Positions 10,503-21,866 of a stretch of DNA of 36,721 nt are shown in pieces. Location of the stretch: NCBI GenBank assembly GCA_015680685.1, contig MNCI01037504.1, forward strand, positions 432,520-469,240, read 5' to 3'. The first letter of the stretch is position 1. The number at the start of each line of letters is the position of its first letter. Under the pieces are notes generated by a model. It did not search any database and was not told the origin of the DNA. It saw nothing but the letters and a program-made list of their open reading frames with translations. Made by a program: the position numbers and the translations under genes. The DNA is from Gnetum montanum (lineage: Eukaryota > Streptophyta > Gnetopsida > Gnetales > Gnetaceae).

Positions 10503-11939
10503 ATTATCTAATCTAACTCGACTTCTCCTTTTAAAAAATATTTTTTTTTGATCTTCTACTACTTCTAATATCCATGTTCACCACATTTATCTTCATGTTA
10601 AATATTTTTCAATTTTTTTAATTTGAACTTGAAACTAATGAAATTTCATTCTTACTTTACTAATTAGTGTTTTCATTGATACAAGTGTTATACCCACTTT
10701 TTCAATATTCTCCCTTATGAGAATGAGTCGAATGTCAACATTTTACATTAAACTGGAGCATCAAAATTTTCCTTAAAACAACATCATAAGCCACATTCTT
10801 GGCTCCCAAAGGCCTTTGGAGAACATTTTGAGTAATTAACTAGCATATGAATATTAGTTTTAGGGACCTCAATGACTTTAAGGGGTGAAAAATTCTAGGT
10901 GCCTTACATGTGATGTGATGTAAGTGTTGATGTAATGTCATCCCTTAAGCATTACCTTTGCATCATCATGCTTAAACTTGTTTCTAGGCCTCAATTTCAA
11001 CTCCAATGAGCCTTAGAAGACTAGTCTACATTAGTCCAAAGCCAATAGGCATTGATTTTATGCATCTTCAGAAAATTTTCTTGAACTATAAGACAAAAAA
11101 TTCTTTAAGGATAATTAGCTAACACTAATGCTATCATCAGTATTACCAATTATGCCACTTATCATCCATTCAAAAACTAACAATTTGATCTTAGTTTTAA
11201 TCTCATGGACCCTCTATCAATTAGTTGACATCATTCTTAGGGCATCAAATGGTGAACTCAACAAGCTCAAAATTAGTTTGAAAAGTTAGGGTTGAATTTG
11301 AGACTAAGTATTAGTGGGTGACATTGATGCTAGTATCACCATCACTTTGGTAGTACCAACAATAGGCAAGACCATCAAGTTTGGCATTCAACATTATTCT
11401 TTGATTCCATGAGCTTCCCATCATCTCATAGGCATGCATCATCATGATGCAATTTAGCATTAGTTTGGGCATCAGAAGTGGTCTTTAAAGCTTGGGATGT
11501 CAACTTGGAGGATCTTGAAAATTCTAACTCTAGAGAAGGTGATGTTGATGCCAGCATCAACGTCCCATGTCACTTGTAGAAGTTGCCTTTTCCAAACTTC
11601 TAGTTTCCAAAAACAAACTCCAATCAACTATATGTGCTTCAAGGTCAAATTCAAAAACCCTAGGCCTATAAAATACCAAATCAAAATCTAAATTTGAGGG
11701 CTAATTTCTTGAGATCCAAGGCACTTTTTTGAATATTGAGAAATCAAGAGCATGAAGATCTACCTTCTTAGCATCTCTCGTATGCTTGACATCCACTCTA
11801 GCTCCTCATGGTTGTCCACAAGCTTAGTCTAGTACCTAAGTCCTTGACAACTTACATAATGATGTCAATGCAATGTTAGTGTCACTTGGGTAACATTCAC
11901 ATCACCTACATCAATATTAGTTTTTTTTAGCTCCAACAT
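10503..11939. other. Unassigned region, possible diverged plus-strand LTR
   Basis: There is no coding homology. From 10900 to 11600 variants of tgatgc/gcatca recur (11125, 11325, 11544), including a perfect 8-bp inverted repeat gttgatgc-ca-gcatcaac at 11544-11561. A TATA box tataaaata follows at 11667-11675. Palindromes upstream of a TATA box resemble the U3 layout of the LTRs elsewhere in this window, but termini, PBS and polypurine tract were not found. Confidence 0.3.
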
Positions 11940-12322
11940 CACTTTCCAAAAAGTTCACTAAAATAATCTCGTCTTGACTCTAAATCAATTTTTGGATGAC
12001 ATTTATAACTTCTCAACTTATATCTACACCTTTCTAGTTGATCAATAAAAATGTCAAACAAAGTTGGGAAAAGAGGACAATCTTGCTTTACTTCTATATT
12101 AGTGTAAAACTCACAAGATTGTATAGTTTATTTATCTTTTAATTCAAAAATTATTTCTCTATATAAATTCTAGATAACAATGAGCAAAGTAAAATCAACT
12201 TTAATTTTGGTAAGTCTACTCTATAATTGTTCTCTCGTAATAGAGTCAAAAGGTTTAGTAAAATCGACAAAGAAAATATATGTTTTACCTTATTTGGTCG
12301 TTGCTAGTTTAATGTAACATCT
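11940..12322 (-). pseudogene. LINE reverse transcriptase remnant (third copy)
   Basis: On the minus strand 12230-12290 reads KHIFFVDFTKPFDSITREQL, the first catalytic block of a LINE RT. It is followed by LYREIIFELKDK (12140-12170) and VKQDCPLFPTLFDIFIDQLE (12040-12100), the block before the YADD motif. In both plus- and minus-strand copies the usual Ser of CPLSP is Phe. Stops interrupt the frame, and the YADD block itself is not preserved. The fragment corresponds to the part of RT that the 6150-7240 copy lacks. Confidence 0.65.
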
Positions 12323-12324
12323 AA

Positions 12325-12500
12325 GAGTAATTAGTAATATAGTATAGAACCTTTTCTTCTTGGCATTAAATACGTAAGTCATAGGTTCAATTCCAATGGG
12401 TAAGACCAGATATCGACAAAAAAATTCAAAAAAGAAATTGTAAAACTAGTGTGGACTAATAGATACAATATAATCTTAGTAGATGCAAATAATTGATGCA
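12325..12500 (+). mobile_element. SINE candidate with strong B box
   Basis: GGTTCAATTCC (12384-12394) is a near-perfect B box. TAGTATAGAAC (12340-12350) is a fair A box 33 bp upstream. The unit starts directly beside the LINE remnant at 11940-12322. The 3' end is uncertain; an A-rich stretch (12417-12440) or the T-rich sequence further on could mark it. A lone decayed tRNA gene is an alternative, but the acceptor stem does not pair. Confidence 0.38.
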
Positions 12501-12959
12501 TTATCTCAACAACTTCTAATTAATAAAATTTTTGACCTTGAATTTATTTAATAATAAATTTTTATAAAGTTTAAAAATTCTATTTTCTTCTTGGGTTTAT
12601 AATCAATATTTAAACCCAAAGTAATTTTACAAATAAGTTACTAATCATGATCAATTTATAATTTTTTATGTATATGCTTTCTGAAAGATATAATATTTTT
12701 ATAAATCATTTAGTGTATTTTAAAATTATTTTGAAGCCCTTCATTAAGTATTTTATAAGTCTCTATCTAAACTAATTATTAACTATATTTTATCGACTTA
12801 GAATACATCCTTCTATAGCTACTATTTTCTAAAGTCTAAGTTTTTAATTTTCTTTATTATTTCATTATATGTAATGCTTTAAAATATTTAATTTTATATA
12901 GTTAGTTTTTTTATTTGACTTATGGTGGAATAAATTAATGTTATTTAACTTATGATGTA
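12501..12959. other. AT-rich DNA without recognisable features
   Basis: Extremely A/T-rich. No coding or structural signal was seen apart from short direct repeats of a ttaacttatg.tg.aata phrase near 12925-12960. Confidence 0.5.
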
Positions 12960-13560
12960 ATAAGTAGTACTTCATTAATCTGAAATAAGTTCGATGCTTG
13001 TCATTGAAAATTTATAACATCATGCTCCATTGGTGGATAGAGTCTTGTTTTAGAGATTAATACTAAATTTTTTCTTCTTTAACTCATTTCCTTGGAAACA
13101 ACTTAAGCTTTTGCCAATTGTTGTCAATACTTTGGAGTGCATAGGCATCATGAAAGACTTGTAGATGATGGAGTGGGTTAGCATTGTAACCTTCTTCAAA
13201 TTTTAGAAGGTTGTTCATGTCAAATCACTTGATGTGATTGTTCCTATGTTGCCTTGTCAAAATGTAGACAACCTCTTTGATGCTTATCATGCTTCTAGTG
13301 GCTAGCAAGGGTTCATCATGATTCTTGAGTTTATAATAGTCTCTATTGTAGTAGTGTTGGCTCCTTTGATAATCTTCCTCATTTCTTCTTCTATGCCTTC
13401 TTTCTCTTTCTCTATCTTTCTCTTCATCTTCATCATGATATCTATTTCTTCGTTGATATTTTTCTTGATCTATTCTTCTATCCCCATCATGCATCTTGTT
13501 TTAATCCTTTCATGGAGCTCTTACTTAATGTTTGCATTTGGCTTTATTAGAATATATCAA
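12960..13560 (-). pseudogene. gag: Gypsy gag relic (N-terminal linker and capsid start)
   Basis: Leftwards from 13494 the frame holds an 89-residue open stretch with an Arg/Glu/Asp-rich segment (DEEKDRERERRHRRRNEED) and then HDEPLLATRSMISIKEV (13270-13320). The match to the DDDEPLLA signature of the other three gags is clear. It continues as FDMNNLLKFEEGYNAN, FHDAYALQSIDNNWQKLKLF (13080-13225), the capsid start seen also in the gag at 32133. Homology fades near 12960. The basic linker replaces the Ser/Pro/His-rich linker of the other copies, so this is a different subfamily. Confidence 0.72.
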
Positions 13561-14587
13561 TGAGGATGCCAAAGAGGATGGAGGACTTGGAGAGTAATGC
13601 TACTTTGCTCTTCTACTACAGTCCCTTGATTATTTCTCTCAAGTTTTGCTAGAGGTTCTAGGCCTTCAGTCCCTTCTTACTCTCAAATATGTTCCATCTC
13701 TTAATGCAATTCTTGTTACATATGATCTTTAATGTATAGGACAAGCAGTTAATAATTGGATCATTGATGGTAAGATTTTTTAGCCTAATATACCACATAT
13801 TTTTTTTTTAGGATAATATCACTTGGGACACAAATTTATCCTTTTCTTATTTGTACTTAACTTCCATAAGGGCATCTCTTCTTGCTTGGGCTTCATTTAG
13901 TTGATAAGGTCTAATCATGTCCATAGTGACTTAATAGCTTCCATGTGCATGACCGAGATCAAATCTTAGTAGAGGATCTTAGATATAGCACTCTAGTGTT
14001 TTACACCTAGGATTTTAGTTTTGTTAATTATTTTCTTATGTTAAGGAATGTTAGCATAAGGGCATATTTTGATATCATATGGAATACATTATATTAGTGG
14101 ATTATGTTAGTGTATTCTAACATCTGTCTTATTTTATTATTATGCATCTTGACATTTGAACCCTTGACTCCTTGTTTATATGTATTTTGATGCACTAGGA
14201 TTTTAGTTATGATCAGTATCTCATGGTATAGTTGCTTATAAGCTTGTGTATATTTTATTTTGGAACAACCCTTTATTTATTAACAAAGCTTAACCCTTGG
14301 ATATCTTGGTAAGTGTACATGTTTTATTATGCTTTGATGATATGCTTCTTAAAGATTAGATCTTGAAATTTTCTCTTATTACGTATTTGAAAATATTATT
14401 ATTTTATATTTTTTTATTTATTATCATTTCTTGGTATTTTCTAATGATTGATGCCTTTGGTAAATGGACAGATATGAAGGATAAATGTAGAGCATTGATG
14501 GTATTTTATATATGTTTAAATTATATTTTTATATTTTATATTATTCTTAAGTTTAACTCCATCAATGTTGGTTCCAAGCCCTAATGT
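13561..14587. other. Mostly unassigned, with a possible second gag fragment
   Basis: Near 13800-13920 the minus strand reads RPYQLNEAQARRDALMEV and then KDKFVSQVIL, charged and helical like the gag region after the capsid, but I could not align it firmly. The rest is A/T-rich. An imperfect inverted pair (gaatacatta... and ...gttagtgtattc) lies at 14081-14116. No intact frame of interest was found. Confidence 0.3.
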
Positions 14588-14600
14588 AAAAGGGGGAGGG
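14588..14600 (+). other. Polypurine tract candidate
   Basis: aaaagggggaggg lies 19 bp before the apparent LTR start at 14620. A PPT normally touches the LTR, so either the terminus is misjudged or the tract belongs to a different element. Confidence 0.4.
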
Positions 14601-14619
14601 TTAGCATTAGGTTAATAAT

Positions 14620-15492
14620 TGATCATAAAACCTTGCCAAATCTCATGGATGAGTTCTAATAAAAAATTTTATCATGCAAACTATGATATTGTAGTTATGA
14701 TATCATAGCTCTGCCTACATTATCGTAGATACAATGTAGTGGACTATGTCATGCCTATAAATACCAATCCACCATCTTCTCAAAGTAACAAGTTTTTGCA
14801 CATAGTTAGTGAAATTCTTCCAATTTATTTTCATAAAGTTAGAGTTATAGTGAATGTTCATAGTGTGATGAATTAAAATTATAAAAAATATTTATTTTAA
14901 TAGATTATTCTTGGACATAATTCATGAATGGTAATAAAGATTGAGATTATTCTTCATCAATGCAGCATATCACTTAGCATAGTTTTACTTTTCCATGTTG
15001 TTTACATTTACTAAGTCATTTACTGTTCCAATGTCTATTAGTAAGGTAGAATAAGTACAATTGGTTTTGAGCATAATGTGTAATTTTTTGGTAACCCAGT
15101 AGTGACTTTGCTTCATTTGAAGTTACTTTGTAATTCTAGTACTAGTTACATCAGCCCAAAACATGTACAAAAAATCAGAAATGAATACTTATTACCATAG
15201 GATAGAATAAATTTAAATTATTATTGTACTTATACTTAGAATCAATAATCATTTCTTTCATGTTTATACTTAGTCTTATTAAGAGCCAGTCAACATTAGT
15301 TTATCATCTACCTCACTAAGAGTTATACCATACAATTTGCACTTCATTAACTCTAAGTGGAAAGACAACTATCATGAACTTAACATCAACTCACTGGTAT
15401 ACTTATATTGCCCATCTAGAGACTATGATCTTTTCATGTGTAAACACTTATGACTTATATGATTAAGTGCTAGAATACCAAATCACTCATTG
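14620..15492 (+). mobile_element. Diverged gypsy LTR, plus strand (about 873 bp)
   Basis: The segment is collinear with the LTR at 35436-36326. It has decayed GATATC palindromes (14685-14715) and a TATA box tataaata at 14756-14763. The aataaagat...cttcatcaatgcagcat...cacttagc block (14935-14985) contains the poly(A) signal. ggtaacccagtagtg (15090) and gtggaaagacaac...catgaac (15357-15377) follow in the same order. The 3' terminus has decayed to cactcattg and no PBS follows. It may be a solo LTR or a 3' LTR; flanking pentamers (ataat and agttc) do not match. Confidence 0.65.
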
Positions 15493-15654
15493 AGTTCTTT
15501 ATTAGATTTTTTAGATGCTAGGACATTTTCCAGATGTGATGTGCAACAATCACAAACTTAGTTGTTGTAGAAAATGGACAATGACTTGTTAGGATATCCT
15601 CTAGAAATGACACACAACATCATCACTTGGATCTTGTGAAAGTAAATAAAGCTT
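15493..15654. other. Short unassigned spacer
   Basis: Sequence between the LTR and a LINE 3' end with no recognisable feature. Confidence 0.4.
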
Positions 15655-15990
15655 GCCCCACCATGAATGGGTATGGATAAAGAAGCAAGTCTAGTGATAG
15701 GAACTTTGGATGATAATTTGGAATATTGATAATAAAAATGATAGCGTAGATGGTTTGGATATGTGTAAAGAGGATTAGATAATAAGCCTAAATAAAGGTT
15801 GCTACATCGCTATTCCAGAAAAGTCACTAAAAGAAAGATCAAATAAGACATGGGAAAAAATGATCAAAGATGATTTGAATAATCTAAGAATAAACAAATA
15901 TCTAGCTCTTCGTAAAGATGAATGATGAAAGAAAACTTATGTCGTTGATCCCATTTCATTGAGATAAGGCTAGGATGAGGTTGGTGATGA
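15655..15990 (+). pseudogene. 3' end of a second LINE type (ORF C-terminus and GATGAT tail)
   Basis: RWFGYV (15748-15765) and then KTWEKMIKDDLNNLRI (15855-15905) are the C-terminal signature of a widespread plant non-LTR retrotransposon class: arginine-tryptophan-phenylalanine-glycine-histidine-valine, then a lysine-threonine-tryptophan block ahead of an acidic helix. VVDPISLR follows (15939-15962). The element ends in gttggtgatgatgat (15979-15993), a simple-repeat tail typical of that class. Stops and at least one frameshift are present. The motif set differs from that of the LINEs at 6150-9330. Confidence 0.6.
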
Positions 15991-15993
15991 TGA

Positions 15994-16480
15994 TATTATT
16001 CTTAGGTTTTTGAAATAATGTAAGAATGTGGTTAAAAATACATGTTATGTAAAAATTTGGGGTGTATTCTAGATACTCTTTAATTTTATCTTGGAATTCC
16101 TTCTTGGACATGTAGGTTTATTTTGGATTTTCTTGGTAACTTTAATACATTAGTTAACCATTAGACCATTTTAGTGGATACATGTTATCTTATTTTTAAA
16201 AAATATTATTAATTCTTATTTCTTAAAATTTCTCAAACACTCCCTATAAATACTTGTCATCACTGGCTCTTTTAGCATTAATTGTACATCCATCTCTTTT
16301 GTGCTTATGCTTATGGCTATGCTTGGTGGGTCTCTTGGTGTTTTCTAGATTTGAATCTCTTTTTTCTTGGGGAAGCGTAGATCTTAGTTGATCACTTGAG
16401 ATAGAGAAAATGTTCTTAATTCCATCAATTTTAATAAGCAACTTATCATTTTATATCTACTTTTCTTTCATGATAGTTTG
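15994..16480. other. Unassigned DNA left of element A
   Basis: The longest open stretch (16244-16441, minus) encodes a Lys/His-rich peptide (KHSHKHKHKRDG) that I do not recognise. The pentamer gtttg (16476-16480) is where the target duplication of element A would lie, but its partner is outside the window. Confidence 0.35.
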
Positions 16481-17336
16481 TGATGAGTGATGGAAGTATC
16501 CCAATACTCTACGATACAAGTCATGAGTGTCTGGGTGTGACTAGATTGTAATCTGTGGGTGGAAAATGTAATTATGATAATAATTGATGTTAAGTTTGAC
16601 ATCGTTATCTTCCCACTTTGAGTTCATGAAGTTCAAGCGTATAGTTTAACTCCTAGTGAGGCATATGATTGGTTGATGTTAAATGGCTCTTAATGCTTCT
16701 AATGGTAAACATAGTTGAAGATAAAATTCTAAGTCTAGTTAACTAAGAAAACATAAATAAGACTTAGCCTAGTGTGATGGATATCTGATCCTAGTCTATC
16801 GTACACACCTTGGACTCATGTAGTTATCACTAGGATTACCAAGTGGTATTACCATTGAGTGAATCAAGCAACACCACTACTAGGTTACCAGATAACTACA
16901 CTTAGTGCTCAAAACCAGTCATATCCATACCACCTACTAATAAGATGTAAAATAAAGTGTTTCAATTGTAAATGATTAACTAGAAAAATTAGAAAATTAT
17001 TCTAAGTAAACAAATTATTCTAAGTGGATGCTACAATGATGAAAAGAAATCTTGATCTATATTGCTAGTCATAAATTGTGTCCAAGTACAATTCACTCAA
17101 ATAAAGACACTGTACAACAACTCAACACCACACTGTAGGCATTTACTCTATCGCTAAATACAAAATAGAACTACAAGAGTTTGGCTAAGTGTTGGAATGA
17201 AAAGTCATCAATTGTGCACCCATGTATTGGTATTTATAGGGTTACATAGATCTCGAGACATCACATAAATGATGATGTAGGATGGGCTACAACATTATAG
17301 CTACAATATCGCATTACAACAACATTGGTTTTATCA
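16481..17336 (-). mobile_element. 3' LTR of element A (856 bp)
   Basis: It starts at tgatgagtga (16481) and ends at ttttatca (17336). The TATA box is tatttata at 17231-17238, and the tag between TATA and terminus is tacaacattatagctacaat (17289-17308), a decayed palindromic motif rather than the 14-bp GGCC units of element B. The R/U5 region (caccttggactcatg, ggattaccaagtggtatt, 16805-16850) follows the family pattern. Just outside, tactctcatgactaac corresponds to B's tacctccatgactgaac, the polypurine side on the minus strand. Confidence 0.8.
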
Positions 17337-17537
17337 TACTCTCATGACTAACTAGAAATTTATCCTTAAGTTAAATCAAAATGAGGATAGAGTCCCTTAC
17401 AAAATTGGGAGGTAGACTTAACTCAACACAACTAACTATTTACTTGACTCTATGAATGCCACATTGATGTGTTTACAAAATGAAACAGTAACATGACAAA
17501 ATAAAAAAATCTAAACTAAAGTAGCTTTATGTAGCCT

Positions 17538-20281
17538 TATGTTCTCAATGGTGGAGGCTCTTCCATCAACTTCTTCCCTTTATCATCAAGCTTCTAGAAT
17601 TAGTAACGATTCAAGAGCACCTAACACTTTTCTTCCTTTATCCTAGGATTATGTACTGTCCATGCTGATTGGCCAATATTTGGTGAATACATTCCATGGG
17701 CATGGTAGATGTGGGAACATTTAGTTTACTTTCACATATCATGTTGCAAACTACTATCTTTCTTTCTTAACAACCCTAGCCACCTTTCTCAATACTTGGT
17801 GGTATAACATTTGATGTGCCAAGTTTGATGCTACATCTTTTTGGCCTTGGTAGCTAGCTTTTACTATTTCAAGCTCATAATTTTCCATGGGTAGTTTCTA
17901 CAATGTGTCTTTTTATTAGCAAACTCTTTCTCATACATCGTGTACATGGCTACTACCTACTACTCTAGCAAATTTTGAAGCCATCCTACTATTAACATGG
18001 CCAGGTTAGCATATTGGAGATTTGCTAACCCCATGTATCTAGTAAGGTCTTCTATCTACGAGTCTTTATTTTTTATCTTGACATGGTGGATGTGGGCTAA
18101 ACTATCCAAGATGGGCTACCAATTTGGATTCTAGGTTGTGATGGAACTAATCTTGGCTTTTTCCATCTAGATTTATTTCTCATTTATCTTGTTGTACACG
18201 ACCATTTGGTCCCTAAAATGATTTTTGAGTTTTTCATGTCTTTTGGCCTCATTCTGCCATGCGCTTATCTCAATGGCTAAATTTTATTTAATCACACAAA
18301 CTTTATTCATTAATAGGATTTTATTTTCTCGATCTAATTTGCTAGTTTTGTGGTTGACTTTGATTAATTGTTCTCACAATTGATGAATACTATTCTCAAG
18401 AATAATCTTCTATTTCTTCACATATGTCAACCTTGTATTATTAGCAGTGAGATTTTTATTCTCCTCCTCCATACCTATGAGAGCTTTGACATGTGTGTAT
18501 GTCTAGGCTTCTGTAACCTTGATGTTGTGAGCAATGAGTTGCCTTACTTGATCTATTCTAAATTGATCAAGTTAGTTTGGGACCACGAATTATGTAGGGT
18601 CTCTTCTTTCAACTCTCAGGGTTGCTAATTCTTCCTGTAGCCTTTGCACCTCATTTTCTATGTGTTCTGTCCTTGTTTCAGCCATGACCAACTTTCTTTT
18701 AGTGGTAATCAAATCAAAATACACTGCAATGATATCACTAGGGATATCGAAAAGATTTTGCATGACCTAGCCTATCTATAGTAGTCTATCTAGAACATCT
18801 TCATGCTTGGCAAGAGTCATTGAGATACAAACAAGCATGTGAGCATCTCTTAGTCTATAAATATCAACTAGTGACACAACAAGAACATTGAAGGATTTTT
18901 TAATATGATTAGTGATGACCTCTATGTCTACTACTGCATCTTGATGCTGCATAACCACTACCATGATGCCTTCACTAGTCTCTAACATCACTTGGAATGA
19001 TGAAACATTCCTAGGAATCTTTTGTGCCCAGTTATCCTTTCCTTCTACCTATAATGACACTTGTCCATTGGCACAATCTATAGAAACTATGAGCCAAATT
19101 TAGCTTTCTCTTACCTTATAGAGATTTGCACCCTTCCTTGTTCCCTAACTAATGGTATCTATGATCCAGCATAGATGGCTTATTGAAGGTTTGTAGTCTT
19201 GCAATGGTGGCAGTGAAGGTTGCTACTCAGGTTTGTCTCTAATAGATGTTTAACTACTGGGTCCTACTTGTTGTTGCTACCCAATAGTTAGAAGATTATT
19301 GGTAGGAGTTGAACCTTTAACTCCCTTAGTGCTTGTTAGCTTTTCTAGCTAATCTTTCTTTTGGGGGGCGGGGGGTGATGATGGGGAAGGAGAAGGAGGG
19401 GAGGCACTTGTTTAGACATTTCAGCATAGGAAGCATTTTGGACTTCTCTGAGGACATCATTAGTATAGCCCAAGATTCCTGTTTGCTTACACAGCTTCCT
19501 TATTAGGTAGGGAAATGACAGTGTTCATTTCCTCACCTATTTTTTTTTTTTTCAAACCACATTTGAATCTCAAAAAAGATTAGGTGTGAAATTTTAATGT
19601 TGAACTTGCCCATTAGGATCACACTTCCTCTCACTGCATACATTAAGATTCAATTAAGCCACTTCGTTGACAATAGGTAATAAGTCCCAATCTTGAAATA
19701 ATTTTTTTCTTCTTCTGAAAGCTCACACTAATCTTTATCTTCCTTTTCATAGGCCCTTTGCAACCATAGTTTCTTTGCATCAGTGTCTGATCTAGTTGAA
19801 ATTTATGCCACATTAGTCCCTTCATTCAAGATGTTTAAGGCTTTGGCAATTGTCTCTACTGAATATGGTACTGAGACTCCTTCTATTTTCATAATGGCAT
19901 CATCTTGTCTGTTCTTCAAAAATTGGTAAACTTCTCCTAGGAACCATTCTACATTGGTAGACAATGTTGGCCATAGGGGAGATGCCTAGAGTTGAGTTCC
20001 ACAATGACCATGGACATGATATATTTTTCTTGAATGACCTAGAGGCATTTATTGGCAAACATGAGGCATTGTCCTTGTTCCTATGTTGGTGGTGCCTTTG
20101 CCTCCACTTGGGCAAAGTTCTTAGTAGTAAGAGTTTAATGGTGGATGCTAAATAATTAAGCCTCCTACTCTACATGTTCATCTTGTGGGGATTATTTTTC
20201 TGCTTGGCCTCTCTTGTAGCCTCTTGATCTTTTGCTACATTATTGGGAAGGTCCTTTAGCTATTGGTCTTTTTGGGACCAT
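17538..20281 (-). pseudogene. 3' ORF of element A (Athila-like extra ORF)
   Basis: The ORF starts at ATG 20281-20279 (MVPKRPIAKGPSQ, stop, CSKRSRG) and ends at the stop 17538-17540 after EEPPPLRT. Start, stop and length (2,744 bp) agree with the same ORF of element B. Near 19840-19950 it reads EWFLGEVYQFLKNRQDD and IEGVSVPYSVETIAKAL, which resembles the domain annotated as 'putative plant transposon protein' in Athila-type elements. A Pro/Ser linker (SASPPSPSPSSPPAP, 19365-19410) lies in the middle. WTVHN...KEEK near 17630-17670 matches B's C-terminus. A coiled region like B's is expected at 17800-18900, but the frames are broken. The function is unknown; no signal peptide or clear membrane segment was found. 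Confidence 0.65.
19363..19401 (+). other. G-rich tract encoding Pro/Ser linker of A's 3' ORF
   Basis: G runs of 6, 6, 4 and 4 are separated by 1, 7 and 11 bases. This is unusual in AT-rich surroundings and close to the G-quadruplex consensus, although the last loop is too long for the strict form. On the minus strand it encodes the Pro/Ser linker, which explains the composition. Confidence 0.5.
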
Positions 20282-20689
20282 TTGCAATCAAGAAGAGTTT
20301 ACAATTATTAACGTGTTCTCATTAATTCATAATAGTTCATTATCCTCATCATACTCTTGGTTTGATCAAGGTCTTATCTTATCATGATTGTAGAGTTAGA
20401 AAATTTTCAAAAAGAAACCCTCTAAGTGTTATGCTTCTAATTATTATGACATTCTACAAGTGTCATTTTCTTATTTATTGTGTCCTTGTTTGGCTGATAT
20501 GGTTAATTAGAAGGATTAGTTAAGTTCCTTAGCTTAAATTTGGCTAATTAGCCATGATGTTCTTATTATTCTTTTATACTTATCCTTTATAATGTTTTTT
20601 GGGTGTTTAGTAGATTTTGGCTCAAATTTTTAGATGTGCATGCAATAGAAACCACCCCCAACACACCCACCCCACCCCCCACACACCCC
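20282..20689. other. Left part of element A spacer, ending in C/A-rich low complexity
   Basis: Non-coding sequence upstream (minus direction) of the 3' ORF. From 20653 to 20689 it becomes an imperfect C/A-rich run (caacacacccaccccacccc...), which borders the assembly gap. Confidence 0.55.
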
Positions 20690-20766
20690 NNNNNNNNNNN
20701 NNNNNNNNNNNNNNNNNNNNNNNNNNNNNNNNNNNNNNNNNNNNNNNNNNNNNNNNNNNNNNNNNN
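20690..20766. other. Assembly gap (77 N)
   Basis: Unknown bases. The C/A-rich run at its left edge probably caused the break, so the true length is uncertain. Confidence 0.98.
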
Positions 20767-20990
20767 GTTGAGAGCTCCAAGATCAACATAGTTCAAGAAT
20801 CATGAAAATTGGAGCTACAATGAGGAAGTTATTGCGTTGGGAAGTTTGGTTGCCAAAGCTTAGAAAAACAACAAAAACTTCTCTTGTTCTGAAATGGCAA
20901 AATGAAAAATTTTCTAACTCTTAACACATATGTATATGATTTCTATGATGCAACATCATAGATGTGATAGCATAGTTGTGATGTCATAGG
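20767..20990. other. Element A spacer with palindromic block at the B insertion site
   Basis: From 20850 to 20920 (caaaaacttctcttgttctg...) it aligns with B's spacer at 25295-25345. A palindromic block follows: ctatgatg-caa-catcatag (20943-20961), then gttgtgatgtc (20975-20985), whose partner gacatcataac lies across the B insertion at 34194-34204. A degenerate catatacatatg (20927-20938) sits where B has its spacer TATA box. Confidence 0.6.
20986..20990. repeat. Target-site duplication of element B, left copy (ATAGG)
   Basis: Identical to 34183-34187 and directly adjacent to the LTR terminus. A 5-bp duplication is the normal length for plant gypsy integration. Confidence 0.88.
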
Positions 20991-21866
20991 TGATGAGTGG
21001 CGAATACCCCTACACTCAACCATACAGATCACTAAGTGTTCACGTGCAATTCGGTCGAATTTCATGGATACCTTGTCTTCTGGTACACTAGCTTCTAGGA
21101 AGTGAACTTACCCTAACAATCATTCATTGTCTTCCTAATTACACTTGTGATATGCAAAGGTATGGTTAAGTGTAATCGAGGCATATGATTTTTATTATTT
21201 TTATGTTTTATTCTTTGGGTGCTTAAAATAAAGGATGAAAGGAATGAAGTAATTTAATTGCTAATTTAATCTAACTAACTACACCTAACTAATCCTAACA
21301 TAATCATCTATTTCCACTTATCGTACACATCCTGAACACATTTAACACTACTAACTTACTAAACATTAAGCGTTACTAGGATTACCAAGCACTAAGTGTA
21401 TGCTCGAAGTAGTTGTACTTCTATGCTTAATTAATTGCTACTTAATCTAGCTTAGTTTAGCCTAATTAATTATTTAATTACTTAAAGCATTAAAGAAAAT
21501 TACATAAAACATTAAATTCATAAATAAATAATTAATTTATTTCAAAGTGTTATAAGGTTTATTAAAAAGCTTGTCTTTATTGTCGCACACACTACTGTGC
21601 TCAAGTACAGCAGTGCCCAAATAGAGATCTATACACTCTTAACTTCTACTGTGGGCACTTAGAAAAAACATTCTAACTTTTGAATGACAAAACTATAAGA
21701 GCATTGCTACACCTATGAAAAGACATGCTATAAACACAATGGGTGAATGCATATTTATAGGTGAAAAAAAACACTATGTTAATGGGCCACATCAATGCAT
21801 TAAATCATGCATTGACAAGGCCTAGTCGATGGGGCCCAATCGTCATAGCCCATTTATGATTCATCA
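20991..21866 (-). mobile_element. 3' LTR of element B (876 bp)
   Basis: It runs from tgatgagtgg at 20991 to gattcatca at 21866. The TATA box is tatttata at 21752-21759. It carries two 14-bp GGCC units (21819-21846), where the 5' LTR has four, which explains most of the 30-bp length difference. Confidence 0.87.

Noticed and set aside
14620-15492. Solo LTR with target duplication
   Set aside because: The flanking pentamers differ and the 3' terminus has decayed, so solo status cannot be shown.
19363-19401. Strict G-quadruplex
   Set aside because: The last loop is 11 bases and the run is explained by Pro codons on the minus strand.
20587-20805. Open stretches spanning the N gap
   Set aside because: They contain about 26 unknown residues and rest on low-complexity C/A sequence.
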